A DNA stretch of 64,000 nt from Lineus longissimus. Taxonomy: Eukaryota; Nemertea; Pilidiophora; Heteronemertea; Lineidae. The first letter of the stretch is position 1. Every line of letters starts with the position of its first letter. The position numbers and the translations under genes are program-made. Shown here in pieces: positions 43,601-56,036 of the stretch. The notes under the pieces are model-generated. The model made no database searches, was not told the origin of the DNA, and was given only the letters and a program-made list of their open reading frames with translations. Where the stretch lies: NCBI RefSeq assembly GCF_910592395.1, contig NC_088315.1, positions 9,924,501-9,988,500 on the forward strand, in the 5' to 3' direction.

Positions 43601-43654
43601 CTTTCATCTTCAGTCTCCATTGTCATGACCTCGCTGAATCACACTTCATTCTAG
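37660..43654 (+). repeat. 122-bp minisatellite, about 49 units, with higher-order structure
   Basis: Same consensus and same edge units as 12683-14360, but about 35 units longer. Internal blocks are repeated: a variant unit with CATTCGTACCCTC occurs at 38655 and again 854 bp (seven units) later at 39509. A shortened unit reading CCACACATGCAATC occurs at about 41292 and 42350, 1058 bp apart. The expansion therefore happened by duplicating blocks of several units. Confidence 0.95.
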
Positions 43655-43904
43655 TCAAGCACTGAACTGGGAATATCATTTTCTAATGAGGAAAGGAGTA
43701 TTTAAGTTGTTTAATATTTCAATATTGGTAAGGTTTTTCAGGCAACACGCATCTGAGAAATTAATATATAAAATTTCAGGGTTTATAATCAGTTAAAACA
43801 GAGTCTTTCAAATCAATTTAAAAGACTCTGGTTGAAGAAAAAATTCACATTTCCACGTATAATTATATAAGATTGTATATGTCATATACATACTGAACGG
43901 TATA
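43655..43904. other. AT-rich spacer between minisatellites, unit 2
   Basis: Counterpart of 14361-14610 with the same small hairpin. Confidence 0.6.
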
Positions 43905-46900
43905 GCTTCCTACGGTATTCCAATTTTCTAAAAAAACATATATCATGAGAAAGGTCTATAACTAACACAACAAAAAGATTTGTAAAACCATCATCAGAAG
44001 CAAGTGAAGCTTCCTACGGTATTCCAATATTGAGACAACAATAAATAGGCCTACATAGATAGATCTGTAAAACCATCATCAGAAGCAAGTAAGCTTCCTA
44101 CGGTATTCCAATATTGAGACAACAATAAATAGGCCTACATAGATAGATCTGCAAAACCATCATCAGAAGCAAGTAAGCTTCCTACGGTATTCCAATATTG
44201 AGACAACAATAAGTAGGCCTACATAGATCTGCTAAACCATCATCAGAAGCGAGTGAAGCTTCCTACGGTATTCCAATATTGAGACAACAATAAGTAGGCC
44301 TACATAGATTTGCAAAACCATCATCAGAAGCAAGCAAAGCTTCCTATGGTATTCCAATATTGAGACAATAATAAGTAGTCCTAGTCCTACACAGATCTGT
44401 AAAACCATCATCAGAAGCAAGTAAAGCTTCCTACGGTATTCCAATATTGAGACAACAGTAAGTAGGCCTACATAGATCTGCAAAACCATCATCAGAAGCG
44501 AGTGAAGCTTCCTACGGTATTCCAATATTGAGACAACAATAAGTAGGCCTACACAGATAGATCTGTAAAACCATCATCAGAAGCAAGTAAAGCTTCCTAC
44601 ATTATGCCAATATTGAGACAATAAAAAGTAGGCCTACATAGATCTGCAAAACCATCATCAGAAGCAGGTAAACTTCCTAGGGTATTCCAATATTGAGACA
44701 ACAATAAGTAGGCCTACATAGATCTGTAAAACCATCATCAGAAGCAAGTAAACTTCCTACGGTATTCCAATATTGAGACAACAATAAGTAGGCCTACATA
44801 GATATGTTAAACCATCATCAGAAGCAAGTAAACTTCCTACGGTATTCCAATATTGAGACAACAATAAGTAGGCCTACATAGATCTGTAAAACCATCATCA
44901 GATGCAAGTAAACTTCCTACGGTATTCCAATATTGAGACAACAATAAGTAGGCCTACACAGATAGATCTGTAAAACCATCATCAGAAGCAAGTAAGCTTC
45001 CTACGGTATTCCAATATTGAGACAACAATAAGTAGGCCTACACAGATAGATCTGTAAAACCATCATCAGAAGCAAGTAAAGTTTCCTACGGTATTCCAAT
45101 ATTGAGACAACAATAAGTAGGCCTACATAGATCTGCAAAACCATCATCAGAAGCAAGCAAAGCTTCCTACAGTATTCCAATATTGAGACAATAATAAGTA
45201 GGCCTACATAGATCTGTAAAACCATCATCAGAAGCAAGTAAAGCTTCCTACGGTATTCCAATATTGAGACAACAATAAGTAGGCCTACATAGATCTGCTA
45301 AACCATAATCAGAAGCAAGTAAAGCTTCCTACGGTATTCCAATATTGAGACAACAATAAGTAAGCCTACATAGAACTGTTAAACATCATCAGAAGCGAGT
45401 GAAGCTTCCTACGGTATTCCAATATTGAGACAACAATAAGTAGGCCTACACAGATAGATCTGTAAAACCATCATCAGAAGCGATTGAAGCTTCCTACGGT
45501 ATTTTCCAATATTGAAACAACAATAAGTAGGCCTACATAGATCTGCAAAACCATCATCAGAAGCAAGTAAAGCTTCCTACAGTATTCCAATATTGAGACA
45601 ACAATAAGTAGGCCTACACAGATAGATCTGCAAAACCATTATCAGAAGCGAGTGAAGCTTCCTACGGTATTCCAATATTGAGACAACAATAAGTAGGCCT
45701 ACACAGATAGATCTTTAAAACCATCATCAGAAGCAAGTAAAGCTTCCTACGGCATTCCAATATTGAGACAACAATAAGTAGGCCTACAGAGATCTGCAAA
45801 ACCATCATCAGAAGCAAGCAAAGCTTCCTACGGTATTCCAATATTGAGACAATAATAAGTAGGCCTACATAGATCTGTAAAACCATCATCACAAGCAAGT
45901 AAAGCTTCCTACGGCATTCCAATATTGAAACAACAATGAGTAGGCCTACATAGATCTGCTAAACATCATCAGAAGCGAGTGAAGCTTCCTACGGTATTCC
46001 AATATTGAGACAACAATAAGTAGCCCTACACAGATAGATCTGTAAAACCATCATCAGAAGCAAGTGAAGCTTCCTACGGTATTCCAATATTGAGAAAACA
46101 ATAAGTAGGCCTACACAGATAGACTGTAAAACCATCATCAGAAGCAAGTGAAGCTTCCTACGGTATTCCAATATTGAGACAACAATAAGTAGGCCTACAC
46201 AGATAGATCTGTAAAACCATCATCAGAAGCAAGTGAAGCTTCCTACGGTATTCCAATATTGAGACAATAATAAGCAGGCCTACATAGATCTGTAAAACCA
46301 TCATCAGAAGCAAGTAAAGCTTCCTACGGTATTCCAATATTGAGACAACAATAAGTAGGCCTACATAGATCTGCAAAACCATCATCAGAAGCAAGTAAGC
46401 TTCCTAGGGTATTCCAATATTGAGACAACAATAGGTAGGCCTACATAGATCTGTAAAACCATCATCAGAAGCAAGTAAGCTTCCTACGGTATTCCAATCT
46501 TGAGACAACAATTAGTAGGCCTACATAGATCTGTAAAACCATCATCAGAAGCAAGTAAACTTCCTACAGTATTCCAATATTGAGACAACAATAAGTAGGC
46601 CTACACAGATAGATCTGTAAAACCATCATCAGAAGCAAGTAAGCTTCCTACGGTATTCCAATATTCAGACAACAATAAGTAGGCCTACATAGATCTGCTA
46701 AACCATCATCAGAAGCGGGTGAAGCTTCCTACGGTATTCCAATATTGAGAGAACAATAAGTAGGCCTACATAGATCTGCCAAACCATCATCAGAAGCAAG
46801 TAAAGCTTCCTACAGTATTTCAATATTGAGACAACAATAAGTAGGCCTACACAGATAGATCTGCAAAACCATCATCAGAAGCGAGTGAAGCTTCCTACGG

Positions 46901-48199
46901 TATTCCAATATTGAGACAACAATAAGTAGGCCTATACAGATAGATCTGTAAAACCATCATCAGAAGCGAGTAAAGCTTCCTACGGTATTCCAATATTGAG
47001 ACAACAATAAGTAGGCCTACATAGATCTGTAAAACCATCATCAGAAGCAAGTGAACTTTTTACGGTATTCCAATATTGAGACAACAATAAGTAGGACTAC
47101 ATAGATCTGCAAAACCATCATCAGAAGCAAGTGAAGCTTTTAACGGTATTCCAATATTGAGACAACAATAAGTAGGCCTACACATATAGATCTGTAAAAC
47201 CATCATCAGAAGCAAGTAAAGCTTCCTACGGTATTCCAATATTGAGACAACAATAAGTAGGCCTACATAGATCTGTAAAACCATCATCAGAAGCAAGTAA
47301 AGCTTCCTACGGTATTCCAATATTGAGACAACAATAAATAGGCCTACATAGATAGATCTGCAAAACCATCATCAGAAGCAAGTGAAGCTTCCTACGGTAT
47401 TCCAATATTGAGACTACAATAAGTAGGCCTACATAGATCTGCAAAACCATCATCAGAAGCGAGTGAAGCTTCCTACGGTATTCCAATCTTGAAACAACAA
47501 TAAGTAGGCCTCCATAGATCTATAAAACCATCATCAGAAGCAAGTGAAGCTTTCTACGGTATTCCAATATTGAGACAATAATAAGTAGGCCTACATTGAT
47601 CTGTAAAACCATCATCAGAAGCAAGTGAAGCTTCCTACGGTATTCCAATATTGAGACAACAATAAGTAGGCCTGCACAGATAGATAAAACCATCATCAGA
47701 AGCAACTAAAGCTTCCTACGGTATTCCAATCTTGACACAACAATAAGTAGGCCTACATAGATCTGTAAAACTATCATCAGAAGCAAGTTAAGCTTCCTAC
47801 GGTATTCCAATATTGAGACAACAAAAAGTACTAAGTAGGCCTACATAGATCTGTAAAACCATCATCAGAAGCAAGTTAAGCTACCTACGGTATTCCAATC
47901 TTGAAACAACAATAAGTACTATGTAGGCCTACATAGATCTGTAAAACCATCATCAGAAGCAAGTTAAGCTTCCTGCGGTATTCCAACCTCGAGGCAACAC
48001 TAAGTAGGCCTACATAGATCTGCAAAACCATCATCAGAAGCCAGTGAAGCTTCCTACGGTATTCCAATATTGAGACAACAATAAGTAGGCCTACATAGAT
48101 CTGCAAAACCATCATCAGAAGCAAGTGATGCTTCCTACGGTATTCCAATCTTGAGAAAACAATAAATAGGCCTACATAGTACTAAACCATCATCAGAAG
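43905..48199 (-). repeat. 81-bp minisatellite, about 53 units
   Basis: Same consensus as 14611-17345, about 20 units longer. The minus-strand frames with EYRRKLYLLLMMVLQIYVG stay open for two to four units at a time. Right-edge units next to the kinase gene correspond to those of unit 1. Confidence 0.95.
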
Positions 48200-48230
48200 C
48201 AAGTTCACCGTTATGTTTGGTTTTGTTTGA

Positions 48231-51200
48231 TTAGATATCTAGCGATGCAATGGCCTCATCGACCAGTAGCAAGACTGTTTCCAGGTCTGGTCTTGAGTCC
48301 TTGTCCTCCTGGAGACAACAGCCAACTGCCTCCTGTAGCGTCAGACACTTTCCTCGCCTCATAATCTTCCGCAATATGTAACCAATGCTAAAGATGTCAG
48401 CCTGCAACGATGTTCGAAGCCCACGTCTAACTTCTGGTGCCAGATGTGGATGTTTGGTCACGTCTGACTGATACTGGTAGCCTTGCTTATACGTGCATAG
48501 ACTCAGATCCACAAAGAAGGGTTCTAAGTTATCGTCAATCAGAATCTTTCTGTCCTTGATGGCATTCACAACAAATCCTTTAGAGTGTAATGTTTGCAGC
48601 TTCATGCAGATCTTTTTACCAAGAATGATCCACTCTTTTTTTGAGAGATGTGGGCCATACCTGATAAACTCGCCCAATGTCGTGCCTTTAGTATACTCGA
48701 AGAGCAGAACTGGATGTTGAGGCTGGCACTTACGGCTGGCCACGCCGCGGAACATGGGTGTCACATCTGTGTCATTGAGAAAGGAATAGACCCTAGCTTC
48801 AAACATGAAGCGCTCCCTGTTGGCTAATATCTCACACTTTTTAGCAACACAATTGATAGTCTGGGAGTTCTTAAGACGGAAGCGAACAACAAACTCCTGC
48901 CCCAACACATTCCTCGCTGGCCTCCATCTTTGCCCTGATTCTGGTGGCTTCTGTTGCCATCGGACGGAGTCAGGCTCTATTACCTCAATCACCACAGTGG
49001 CCAGTGGATCATCCTTCGGTAGGATCTCGAGCCCAAGTCGAACCAAACCTGCTGCCTCTAATTCTTCCTGACTTCTTTCATCTCTTTGCTCTTCGGAGTC
49101 AAGAGTGGTCTGAATCGTGTATTCTATGATCCCCATTGTCTCACAAAGACTTCTTAGGCTTGCCTCGGCAGAGCTGGCTGTTGCTCTTAGATGTGGCCGT
49201 AGCTTCAGGCACTGGTCAAACTCCTCAGACAGTTCAGGGATGTCGATAGTGTGGCAGATGCGACCTATCATGATTCCTAAACTCCAAACATCTCCGGCCT
49301 GGCTGCATTGGGATCCATTCTTTATCTCAGGTGCGAGAAAGTGAGAACGGTCTTGTTTGGCTTCGGATGGGACATTTGTGTAGCAATTATTCTGACCAAC
49401 AATGCTCGCGTTCCCGAGGTCAATAATGACAGGTTCATATGCCATGTATGCAGGGCTATCCGCTGATTTCACGACAACGACATTGTCCGTCTTCAGGTCA
49501 CAATGCAGGATACCCCTGGAATGAATTGCTGCGAGGTGTTTTGCCAATCTGTAGCAAATAAAAATCCATTGCTCTTTGTTTGGCCCAGGGATTTCGCACA
49601 GAAGTTCGAATAATGTCTTGCCATCACCGACCTTCTCCGTTATAATGCCAAATGGAAGCTTGTCCTCCTGGAAGACTGGCACCAGTCCATGGAACCGAGG
49701 AACAGAGGGACAGTCACCAATATAAAGGTTCATCTTGACCTCCTTCTCAAGGACATCTTCGGCTCGGCTGTGAGATGCAAAATATCTCTTCACAACTACT
49801 TGCATCGTCTTCCCACCTCCCAAATCCAGGGAACCAGACACGGTATCACCAAAAGCACCTTTCCCCAGAATGTGCATATCGGAGTCGTAGGTTATTCTCT
49901 TGGATGGGACGAATGGCATATGCGCCTGCTGGATATACCCAGCTGTAGCAGCCCTCCTTGCCAGCACCATCATCCTGTCTATCATCATCGTAATGGTTAC
50001 GTCTTCTTCGTCAGACTCGGTGGGAGCCGAAAACTTCCATGCGACCTGTTTGATGGGTGGAATCTTGTTTAAGATATGGGGACGGCATAAGATGTCTTCC
50101 AACAAATCAGAATCCAAGAAATAATCTGGAAGGGTTATGGACTTGAACTCTGGCGGTGGCGGTGGTGGTGGTGGTGGTGGAGATGGTTGTACTTGTAGAA
50201 GTTGATAAGACAATGGCTGGTGACCTTCGTCATGTCGAGGCCGGGGCGGCGTTGGATGTGCAATATCAACCGGCCTAGGCATCAGACTAACAAACAACGC
50301 GTGGTCATCAGTTCGTGTCGGACCGAAGACGGGAGCCAAAACTGGAAGCTTTCTCGGAATGAAGTTCTCAAATCCAGGTGGTGGTCTTGGCGTTTCATAA
50401 TAGAATCCAGGAGGCGGTGTGCGATAACTTAGGACAAATCCGGTGTAAGGAAACAGGCAAAGGTAGTCATCAAGTAGTCCAACCTGGTGATAGTCGGAAA
50501 CTTCGGCCAATTCGGTTGGTGGAATTGGTAAGGTCATATCGCAAGGTTGTTCTTTCGGTAAAACGGAAACGGATTTATACTGATGAAGAGCGGAAACTCT
50601 GGCAGGTTCGGGCAGTCGGAAGGTCACCCACTCATGTTGTTCTTGCGGCGAAACGGAAACAGAGACAGAGTCATGTTGTTCTCGCGGTGACACGGAAGCT
50701 TCGTCTTCATGAAAAGCGGAAACTGTGGCAAGGTCGGGCGATCGGAAGGCCACAGAGTCATGTTGCTCTTGCATGGCTTGCGGCGAAGCTGAGACTTTGT
50801 CTTCAACGGCTCGAGGCTGATGAGAGGCGGAAACTATGGCAGGTTTAGGTGGTTGCCAATTTACATAGTCAGCTGGTTCCTTTGGCAAAGTGGAATTAAA
50901 GCTGTCTATGACTTGGTGTTGAGCGGAAAGTTCGGCTCGTTCGGTTGGTGTGACTGTGAATACGACATCTCTGGGTTGTCTTGTTGGGGAAGAACACGCA
51001 CTGATCCCTTCAATACATCCAAGCTGTGGCGGTGTCGGCTTCGGTTTCCTCAGTGGCGAGTCACCCATTGCTAAAAGATCAGACCGCAATCTCCAGCTAT
51101 GCTGAAAAACATCCCTAGCTATGATATTCATCAGACAATCACACGCATGATCAGAATTAGAATGAAAACATCTCACCCCATGGCAGCCTCCTGTCTTGAA

Positions 51201-51362
51201 GTTGATGACTGGAGGTGAGATCATGTACTTCTTGTAAAGGCTCTTCCTTCTTGCCAGCTCGCACCAGTGTGCACTGGTGATCTTCCACCACGTCAGGACT
51301 TTGGCGAGGGTTCTATCGACAGAACCATGGTGCTGAAAAATAAGAGCACAAATTGAAGTCAT
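48231..51362 (-). CDS. Tandem kinase-pseudokinase protein, unit 2 copy
   Basis: 1043 residues; I find no amino-acid difference from the unit 1 protein. Four base changes are seen, all silent (at about 48369, 49683, 50442 and 50838). The intact first kinase domain, the degenerate second domain and the proline-rich N-terminal half are as described for 17377-20508. The acceptor before base 51332 and the 75-base in-frame GT..AG segment (51176-51102) are also kept. Unchanged protein over 3.1 kb fits purifying selection or recent conversion between copies. Confidence 0.85.
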   Translation of the reverse strand: MTSICALIFQHHGSVDRTLAKVLTWWKITSAHWCELARRKSLYKKYMISPPVINFKTGGCHGVRCFHSNSDHACDCLMNIIARDVFQHSWRLRSDLLAMGDSPLRKPKPTPPQLGCIEGISACSSPTRQPRDVVFTVTPTERAELSAQHQVIDSFNSTLPKEPADYVNWQPPKPAIVSASHQPRAVEDKVSASPQAMQEQHDSVAFRSPDLATVSAFHEDEASVSPREQHDSVSVSVSPQEQHEWVTFRLPEPARVSALHQYKSVSVLPKEQPCDMTLPIPPTELAEVSDYHQVGLLDDYLCLFPYTGFVLSYRTPPPGFYYETPRPPPGFENFIPRKLPVLAPVFGPTRTDDHALFVSLMPRPVDIAHPTPPRPRHDEGHQPLSYQLLQVQPSPPPPPPPPPPEFKSITLPDYFLDSDLLEDILCRPHILNKIPPIKQVAWKFSAPTESDEEDVTITMMIDRMMVLARRAATAGYIQQAHMPFVPSKRITYDSDMHILGKGAFGDTVSGSLDLGGGKTMQVVVKRYFASHSRAEDVLEKEVKMNLYIGDCPSVPRFHGLVPVFQEDKLPFGIITEKVGDGKTLFELLCEIPGPNKEQWIFICYRLAKHLAAIHSRGILHCDLKTDNVVVVKSADSPAYMAYEPVIIDLGNASIVGQNNCYTNVPSEAKQDRSHFLAPEIKNGSQCSQAGDVWSLGIMIGRICHTIDIPELSEEFDQCLKLRPHLRATASSAEASLRSLCETMGIIEYTIQTTLDSEEQRDERSQEELEAAGLVRLGLEILPKDDPLATVVIEVIEPDSVRWQQKPPESGQRWRPARNVLGQEFVVRFRLKNSQTINCVAKKCEILANRERFMFEARVYSFLNDTDVTPMFRGVASRKCQPQHPVLLFEYTKGTTLGEFIRYGPHLSKKEWIILGKKICMKLQTLHSKGFVVNAIKDRKILIDDNLEPFFVDLSLCTYKQGYQYQSDVTKHPHLAPEVRRGLRTSLQADIFSIGYILRKIMRRGKCLTLQEAVGCCLQEDKDSRPDLETVLLLVDEAIASLDI

Positions 51363-52338
51363 ATTGATTATCCTGTAAAATCAATCATTGCGGTTTTTGT
51401 TGCAATTTTAAGAATAAGTCGAAAGATATACATTGTTTATGTATCCAAAGATCTTTGATGTGTTTTTAGACATGTTCTGGGCGACTGGTCTAGATTAGAG
51501 ACCAACTAAGACCGACATGTAAGGTCAGAGGAGAGGAGGATTTGCGCCTCATGGAAAACGTGTTTACAAGAAGTCGCCTCGTCCTCGTTAAGGAGGTTGT
51601 TATTTTATCAGTCTCTCAATCGCATGCAGAAGTTCAGTTGCCTTCTTCTATTAGACTTTTTTTGCCTTCTTCTACTTAATTAGACTTAGTTTTATGAGAC
51701 AAAATTTAGTTTGTTCTATTGCTGAAAGTTATATGAACATGATGTTTGTGGGATAAACAACGCCGATTAATGATAAAAATAAACAGAGGCAAATATTCAT
51801 TGGTTAGGAAAACTTGCAATGTTATTGTTAAACATAGAATAAGCAATAGCATCAAGGTGGTTGACAAGACAAAATAGCACGAGAAAGCAATCCGGCAAAA
51901 TGGCAAACAGACATTAGCAAGTAAAGCAATATAGCAATCAGTAAATTTGCACATTTAACATCAGAAAAAAACATCAAACAAACGCGCATATATATCTGTA
52001 GCAAGGTTATGAATAACAGATCGTCACAGAAAAACGGAAGTGACGCAATGAGTGGCATCTTACCAATCTTCCTCCAATCCTGGTTTAATTGAGTGACATC
52101 AATTAAAGGACTACAATTACAATATACAAAGATAGATGATGTTATATCAAGTTACTTGTAAGTTGTATTGTACATTCTGGGGTAATAAACATAAACATAG
52201 ACGAATGACGCAAAGGTCAAGGACAACGTATAGCAACAGCAGACACGAACTCATCATAGATGGAATGAGTCTTCACATTCAATGTATCTAATACGAGCAG
52301 ACCCAAAGGCAGGCCATACGAGCTAAATGACAAGTCAT
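51363..52338. other. Probable intron or 5' flank of kinase gene, unit 2
   Basis: Counterpart of 20509-21484 with a two-base TA insertion near 51991. No supported gene. Confidence 0.35.
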
Positions 52339-52575
52339 TACTATTTGTAGTAGTCATTAATTTGAAGCAGTCATTAATTTGTATAGTCATCAATTTGTAA
52401 TGGTCATTAATTTGCAGTAGTGATTAATTTGTAGAAGTGATTAATTTGTAGTAGTCATTAATTTGTAATGGTCATTAATTTGTAGTTGTCATTAATTTGT
52501 AGTTCTCATTTATTTGTATAGTTGTCATTTATTGGTAGTGGTCATTAATTTGCAGTTGTTATAAATCTATAGTCA
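52339..52575 (+). repeat. 17-18 bp tandem repeat, unit 2
   Basis: Counterpart of 21485-21720; same number of units, two or three substitutions. Confidence 0.85.
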
Positions 52576-53236
52576 GCACTGGTCACCAAGTTGCAGTGGA
52601 CAATGATTTGCTGTACATAGTCATTAAGTTGTAAGTTCTTGTGGTGTCCTAATTCAAATTCAAAACTACATTTAAAAATGGTCACATCCCTGAATCAATG
52701 GTTAAAAATGCTGAACAGAAAGAAATTTTATTCATTGATTTTAATAATTTGTTGTGCTAAGTATTTTGTAGCAGTAGCAGTCAATGAATAAGTTGCAGTT
52801 GTCACTAATTTCGAGGCACTATTTCGGGTCACTAATTTCTAGGCACTTTGTTGTAATAATGGGTTGATGGGGCTTTGTTGTAATAATGGGTTCGGGGGGG
52901 GGGGTGCAAGGGAACAAGAAAGGCAAGCGTCAGCGTCGAGCAATATTTTTGTCGAACACAAAGTAATGAAGTGAGGGGAGCTTGGAAATGTTAAGATGCA
53001 GCTATTAGACTAGTGACTCCATTTTGCCAATCTTAGAAACAGCTGAACTCATCCAAAATCCACCAAATGGTTAAAATATTACTCGGAGGACATTGTCACC
53101 TTTGGTCTGCATGGCCTCCGCAATCAAACAGATGTGACAGGCGGGGGGGGGGTATAAAAAATGAAACCATACATCGCCAACAAATCAGTATAAGTCATCC
53201 TGTGTCTGTGATTCTGCATGATTCATACATTGACTA
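52576..53236. other. Non-coding stretch with two poly-G runs, unit 2
   Basis: Counterpart of 21721-22387; both G runs are shorter, and the second is followed by TATAAAAAATG instead of AAAAAAAATG. Confidence 0.6.
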
Positions 53237-53324
53237 CACTACACTCCGGCCGCAGTGGACCGACCTTGTTCCTCTTCATAAGGAGGCCTAATAAGGATAA
53301 CGCAATGGACTGCCCCAGGAGTCT
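53237..53324 (+). repeat. Dispersed repeat, unit 2
   Basis: Counterpart of 22388-22475, identical where compared. Confidence 0.7.
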
Positions 53325-53644
53325 AACGCCGACAACCTCCGCGGGCTGTATCGTAGTATTAATCCGCGAAATTACATGGGACCGGGATTACCATGCTGTA
53401 TAGGGCACTTTAAATGGATTATACTACAGACATCAGGCCGCCAAAAGTCTATTTCTGATGTTATTCTTGGGTGCCAGTCGCAAATGCACTGTTGATCTTG
53501 ACCCCCAAGGTTTGAGATCGCCAAGTCATTCAGTGGAGCCGACGGCAGTTATAAAAAAATGCATCTCATCACGCCGCGAAGACGTGCAGCAACTGCGGGA
53601 CCATAGGCCTGCGCCCTCACTCTGATAGTGATATCCTTCCTAAG

Positions 53645-53814
53645 GATGGGGAGCGGGAGCGGGAGAAGGCATGCGGGAGTCGGCATGCGGTAGCGGGAGC
53701 GGGAAGGGGAGGGCGAAGGCAGTGCCACTGCCAATGGCAATGGCAATGGCGATGGCGATGGCGATAGCGAGGGGAGGGGGGAGGCCCGGAGGAGGGGAGG
53801 GCGAAAGAGTAAGA
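53645..53814 (+). repeat. GC-rich low-complexity block, unit 2
   Basis: Counterpart of 22796-22965, unchanged in length. Confidence 0.7.
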
Positions 53815-53923
53815 GTAAGGCTGCCCTGCTGAGATCAATTCAAATCACAAAAAAACTGATAAATACTTCATGACACATGACAATCAGGCATGGCGGGAAA
53901 TCATCTGACAAAATTCAACTCAC

Positions 53924-54040
53924 CCTCCGAGCTCCGGCTGAAGCTGGCAAAGACATTGCTTTTTCGGCAGCAGATGGAATTTTCATCGGATGAGGTGATA
54001 CTCTGGTTGCAGAGCATCGTCCTGGTAATGACATCCTCAT
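53924..54040 (-). CDS. Candidate 5' coding exon of the kinase gene, unit 2
   Basis: Counterpart of 23075-23191. One base change alters residue 3 (MRKSL to MRMSL); the donor GTGAGT is intact. A coding change here against none in the 1043-residue frame slightly weakens the case. Confidence 0.33.
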
Positions 54041-54138
54041 GTTTTGGCGACGAAAATTTAATAAATTCGTGATAAATACGAGATAAAATGCCAGAAAATA
54101 TTCGAAACGTCTCCAACTTCGAAGAATTTCTCTGGAAT

Positions 54139-54249
54139 GGTTGTCAAGGCGTTTGCGTAACGCTGGCGTCACGACGTCATTACCTTATTAGGCGCTCAAA
54201 CGATCACGTGATCCGGATGAGCCAATGAGTGGCGCAAAGACGTTCTCAC
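54139..54249. promoter_or_regulatory. CpG-rich promoter-like block, unit 2
   Basis: Same CRE-like site, GATCACGTGATC palindrome (54202-54213) and CCAAT box (54222-54226) as in unit 1. Confidence 0.4.
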
Positions 54250-55184
54250 GTCAATGCCGCTGGACGACGTCACCGCCAAATAAGGAACACAGGACGCAAG
54301 TCAACAAAAGAGCAATCAATTCCCGTCTTCTTCTCCGGGTTTTCGCGGTATTTTCTCAGCCAGTGCATGCAGAGGAAAATCTCCGGTGGAGCCATCAAAT
54401 ATGCCTCGTGTTCCAGAACCGACCAGGTACGAGGCATCCTCAGCTGGAATCGATGTAAGGTCGAACGTACTTTTAAAAACCTTTTTTCCATCCACCATTT
54501 GAGTCATTGAAGGGTAATTTTGCTAAATTTGATGTTGTCCTGAAGGCCGCAGCCCGATTTGTCCGATATCCGCCAACCTACAGAATGCGATGCTGTCGTC
54601 TAACGCTAAGAAGCCGGCAAAATATGAGCATCTTTTTATTGTAACTTTGTTATTAATGTGCTGTGGTGGGAAATTGACAGAAAAGGCAGCCATTGCATTT
54701 GACATAGCGAGCAAGTGGCAGAACTTGGAGGTATTGGGCCTGGCGGCTGATATATTTTTAGCGCTGTGACTCAGCACTCATCAGCATCATCGCTAATATG
54801 GCATTGTTTCCGGAACTCAGCCAGCGCCACACAAGAATAAACCTGGTGCCAGGTGCAGGAGAAGGCGCCTCGCTATAAGAGATTGAGCTGTTTCAGGAAC
54901 TGGGCCGTGCATTCTTTATCGGGAGTATTTGAAAGCGATGTTCTCTCCTTTTCCATACATGTCACCTTCTTTTTACTCAGTTGTACTTTGGAAGGAACTC
55001 ATTTCTATATGCAAGCGGCGATCGGCTGTGTCAATCGCACTTCTGGTCAACGCTATCTATTTGGGGATACGCTACGATAGTGATGCTACCAACAAAAGTG
55101 CCTTGGTGACCAAAAAAGTGTCAGTGCACCAAACTTTGAACCCTGCGCCTTTGAACCCTCCATGGGCTGCCCATGGAGTCCAGT
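54250..55184. other. Exon-like sequence, strand unresolved, unit 2
   Basis: Counterpart of 23401-24335; the + strand acceptor/donor pair around 54360-54426 and the competing minus-strand frames are all intact. Confidence 0.25.
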
Positions 55185-55850
55185 CTAATGAATCCGCCAG
55201 CGATAACTCACCCAGCTGATTGTAAATACTCAAGACTGGTAATCAATCCCCCGGCTCTAACTCTTCCAGCCGGTTGTAAATACCTTAAATATGAACAAGA
55301 CGCAAAACACTATTCCGCATATTATGTCAACAAGAGTACCCTTCTAAATGGTCACGATTCCTCAGCTTTCAACTCATCCAGCTGGTTATATTCCCTGTAC
55401 TAAATTCCTTCGATATGAGTATGGCACTTCCAACTCGCCATTATCTCCCTGGCATCTCTTCCAGCAGATTATGAACACATTTCCAAGATGTGTACATGTC
55501 ACTTTCAGCTGGTCATTTATTCCCTGATACCATGACCTCTCCCAGCTTGTTTTGAACATATAACCTCGGTGTGAAGAAGATTTTGAATGTCCCGGGCACA
55601 AAAATTCTATGTGCTTTTATCTCCAAGTTCTCTACAGAACTATATGCCATAATCCGTCAGAATATAGTTGATTAGACACTTTTTCCAGGGGGCATTTTCT
55701 ACTTCTCCGCCAGCACTAACTCTTCCAGCTGGTTATTTCCCAGGTAAAATGAGCTGGTCATGAACACATTCCCCAGATCATAGGCAGATGTGAACATGAC
55801 ACTTCCAGCTGGTCATTACCTCTTCCAGCTGGTTATTGATTTGCACAAAA
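55185..55850 (+). repeat. Degenerate CTCTTCCAGCTGGTTAT repeat, unit 2
   Basis: Counterpart of 24336-25000. Confidence 0.6.
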
Positions 55851-56036
55851 TACCAATAATAATATGATAAGAAATGCTTAAAATCATTTTTGATTTATTG
55901 TCACATACACCACATGACTTGACCATTGTACAGAAAACAACTCCACCAGTAGAACTTGTCTTGGGTCGATACGTACGTGACCGTTAATATAAGGATAACG
56001 TGACTTTTGTGCTTTTGAACAACCGGGCCCAGGAGT

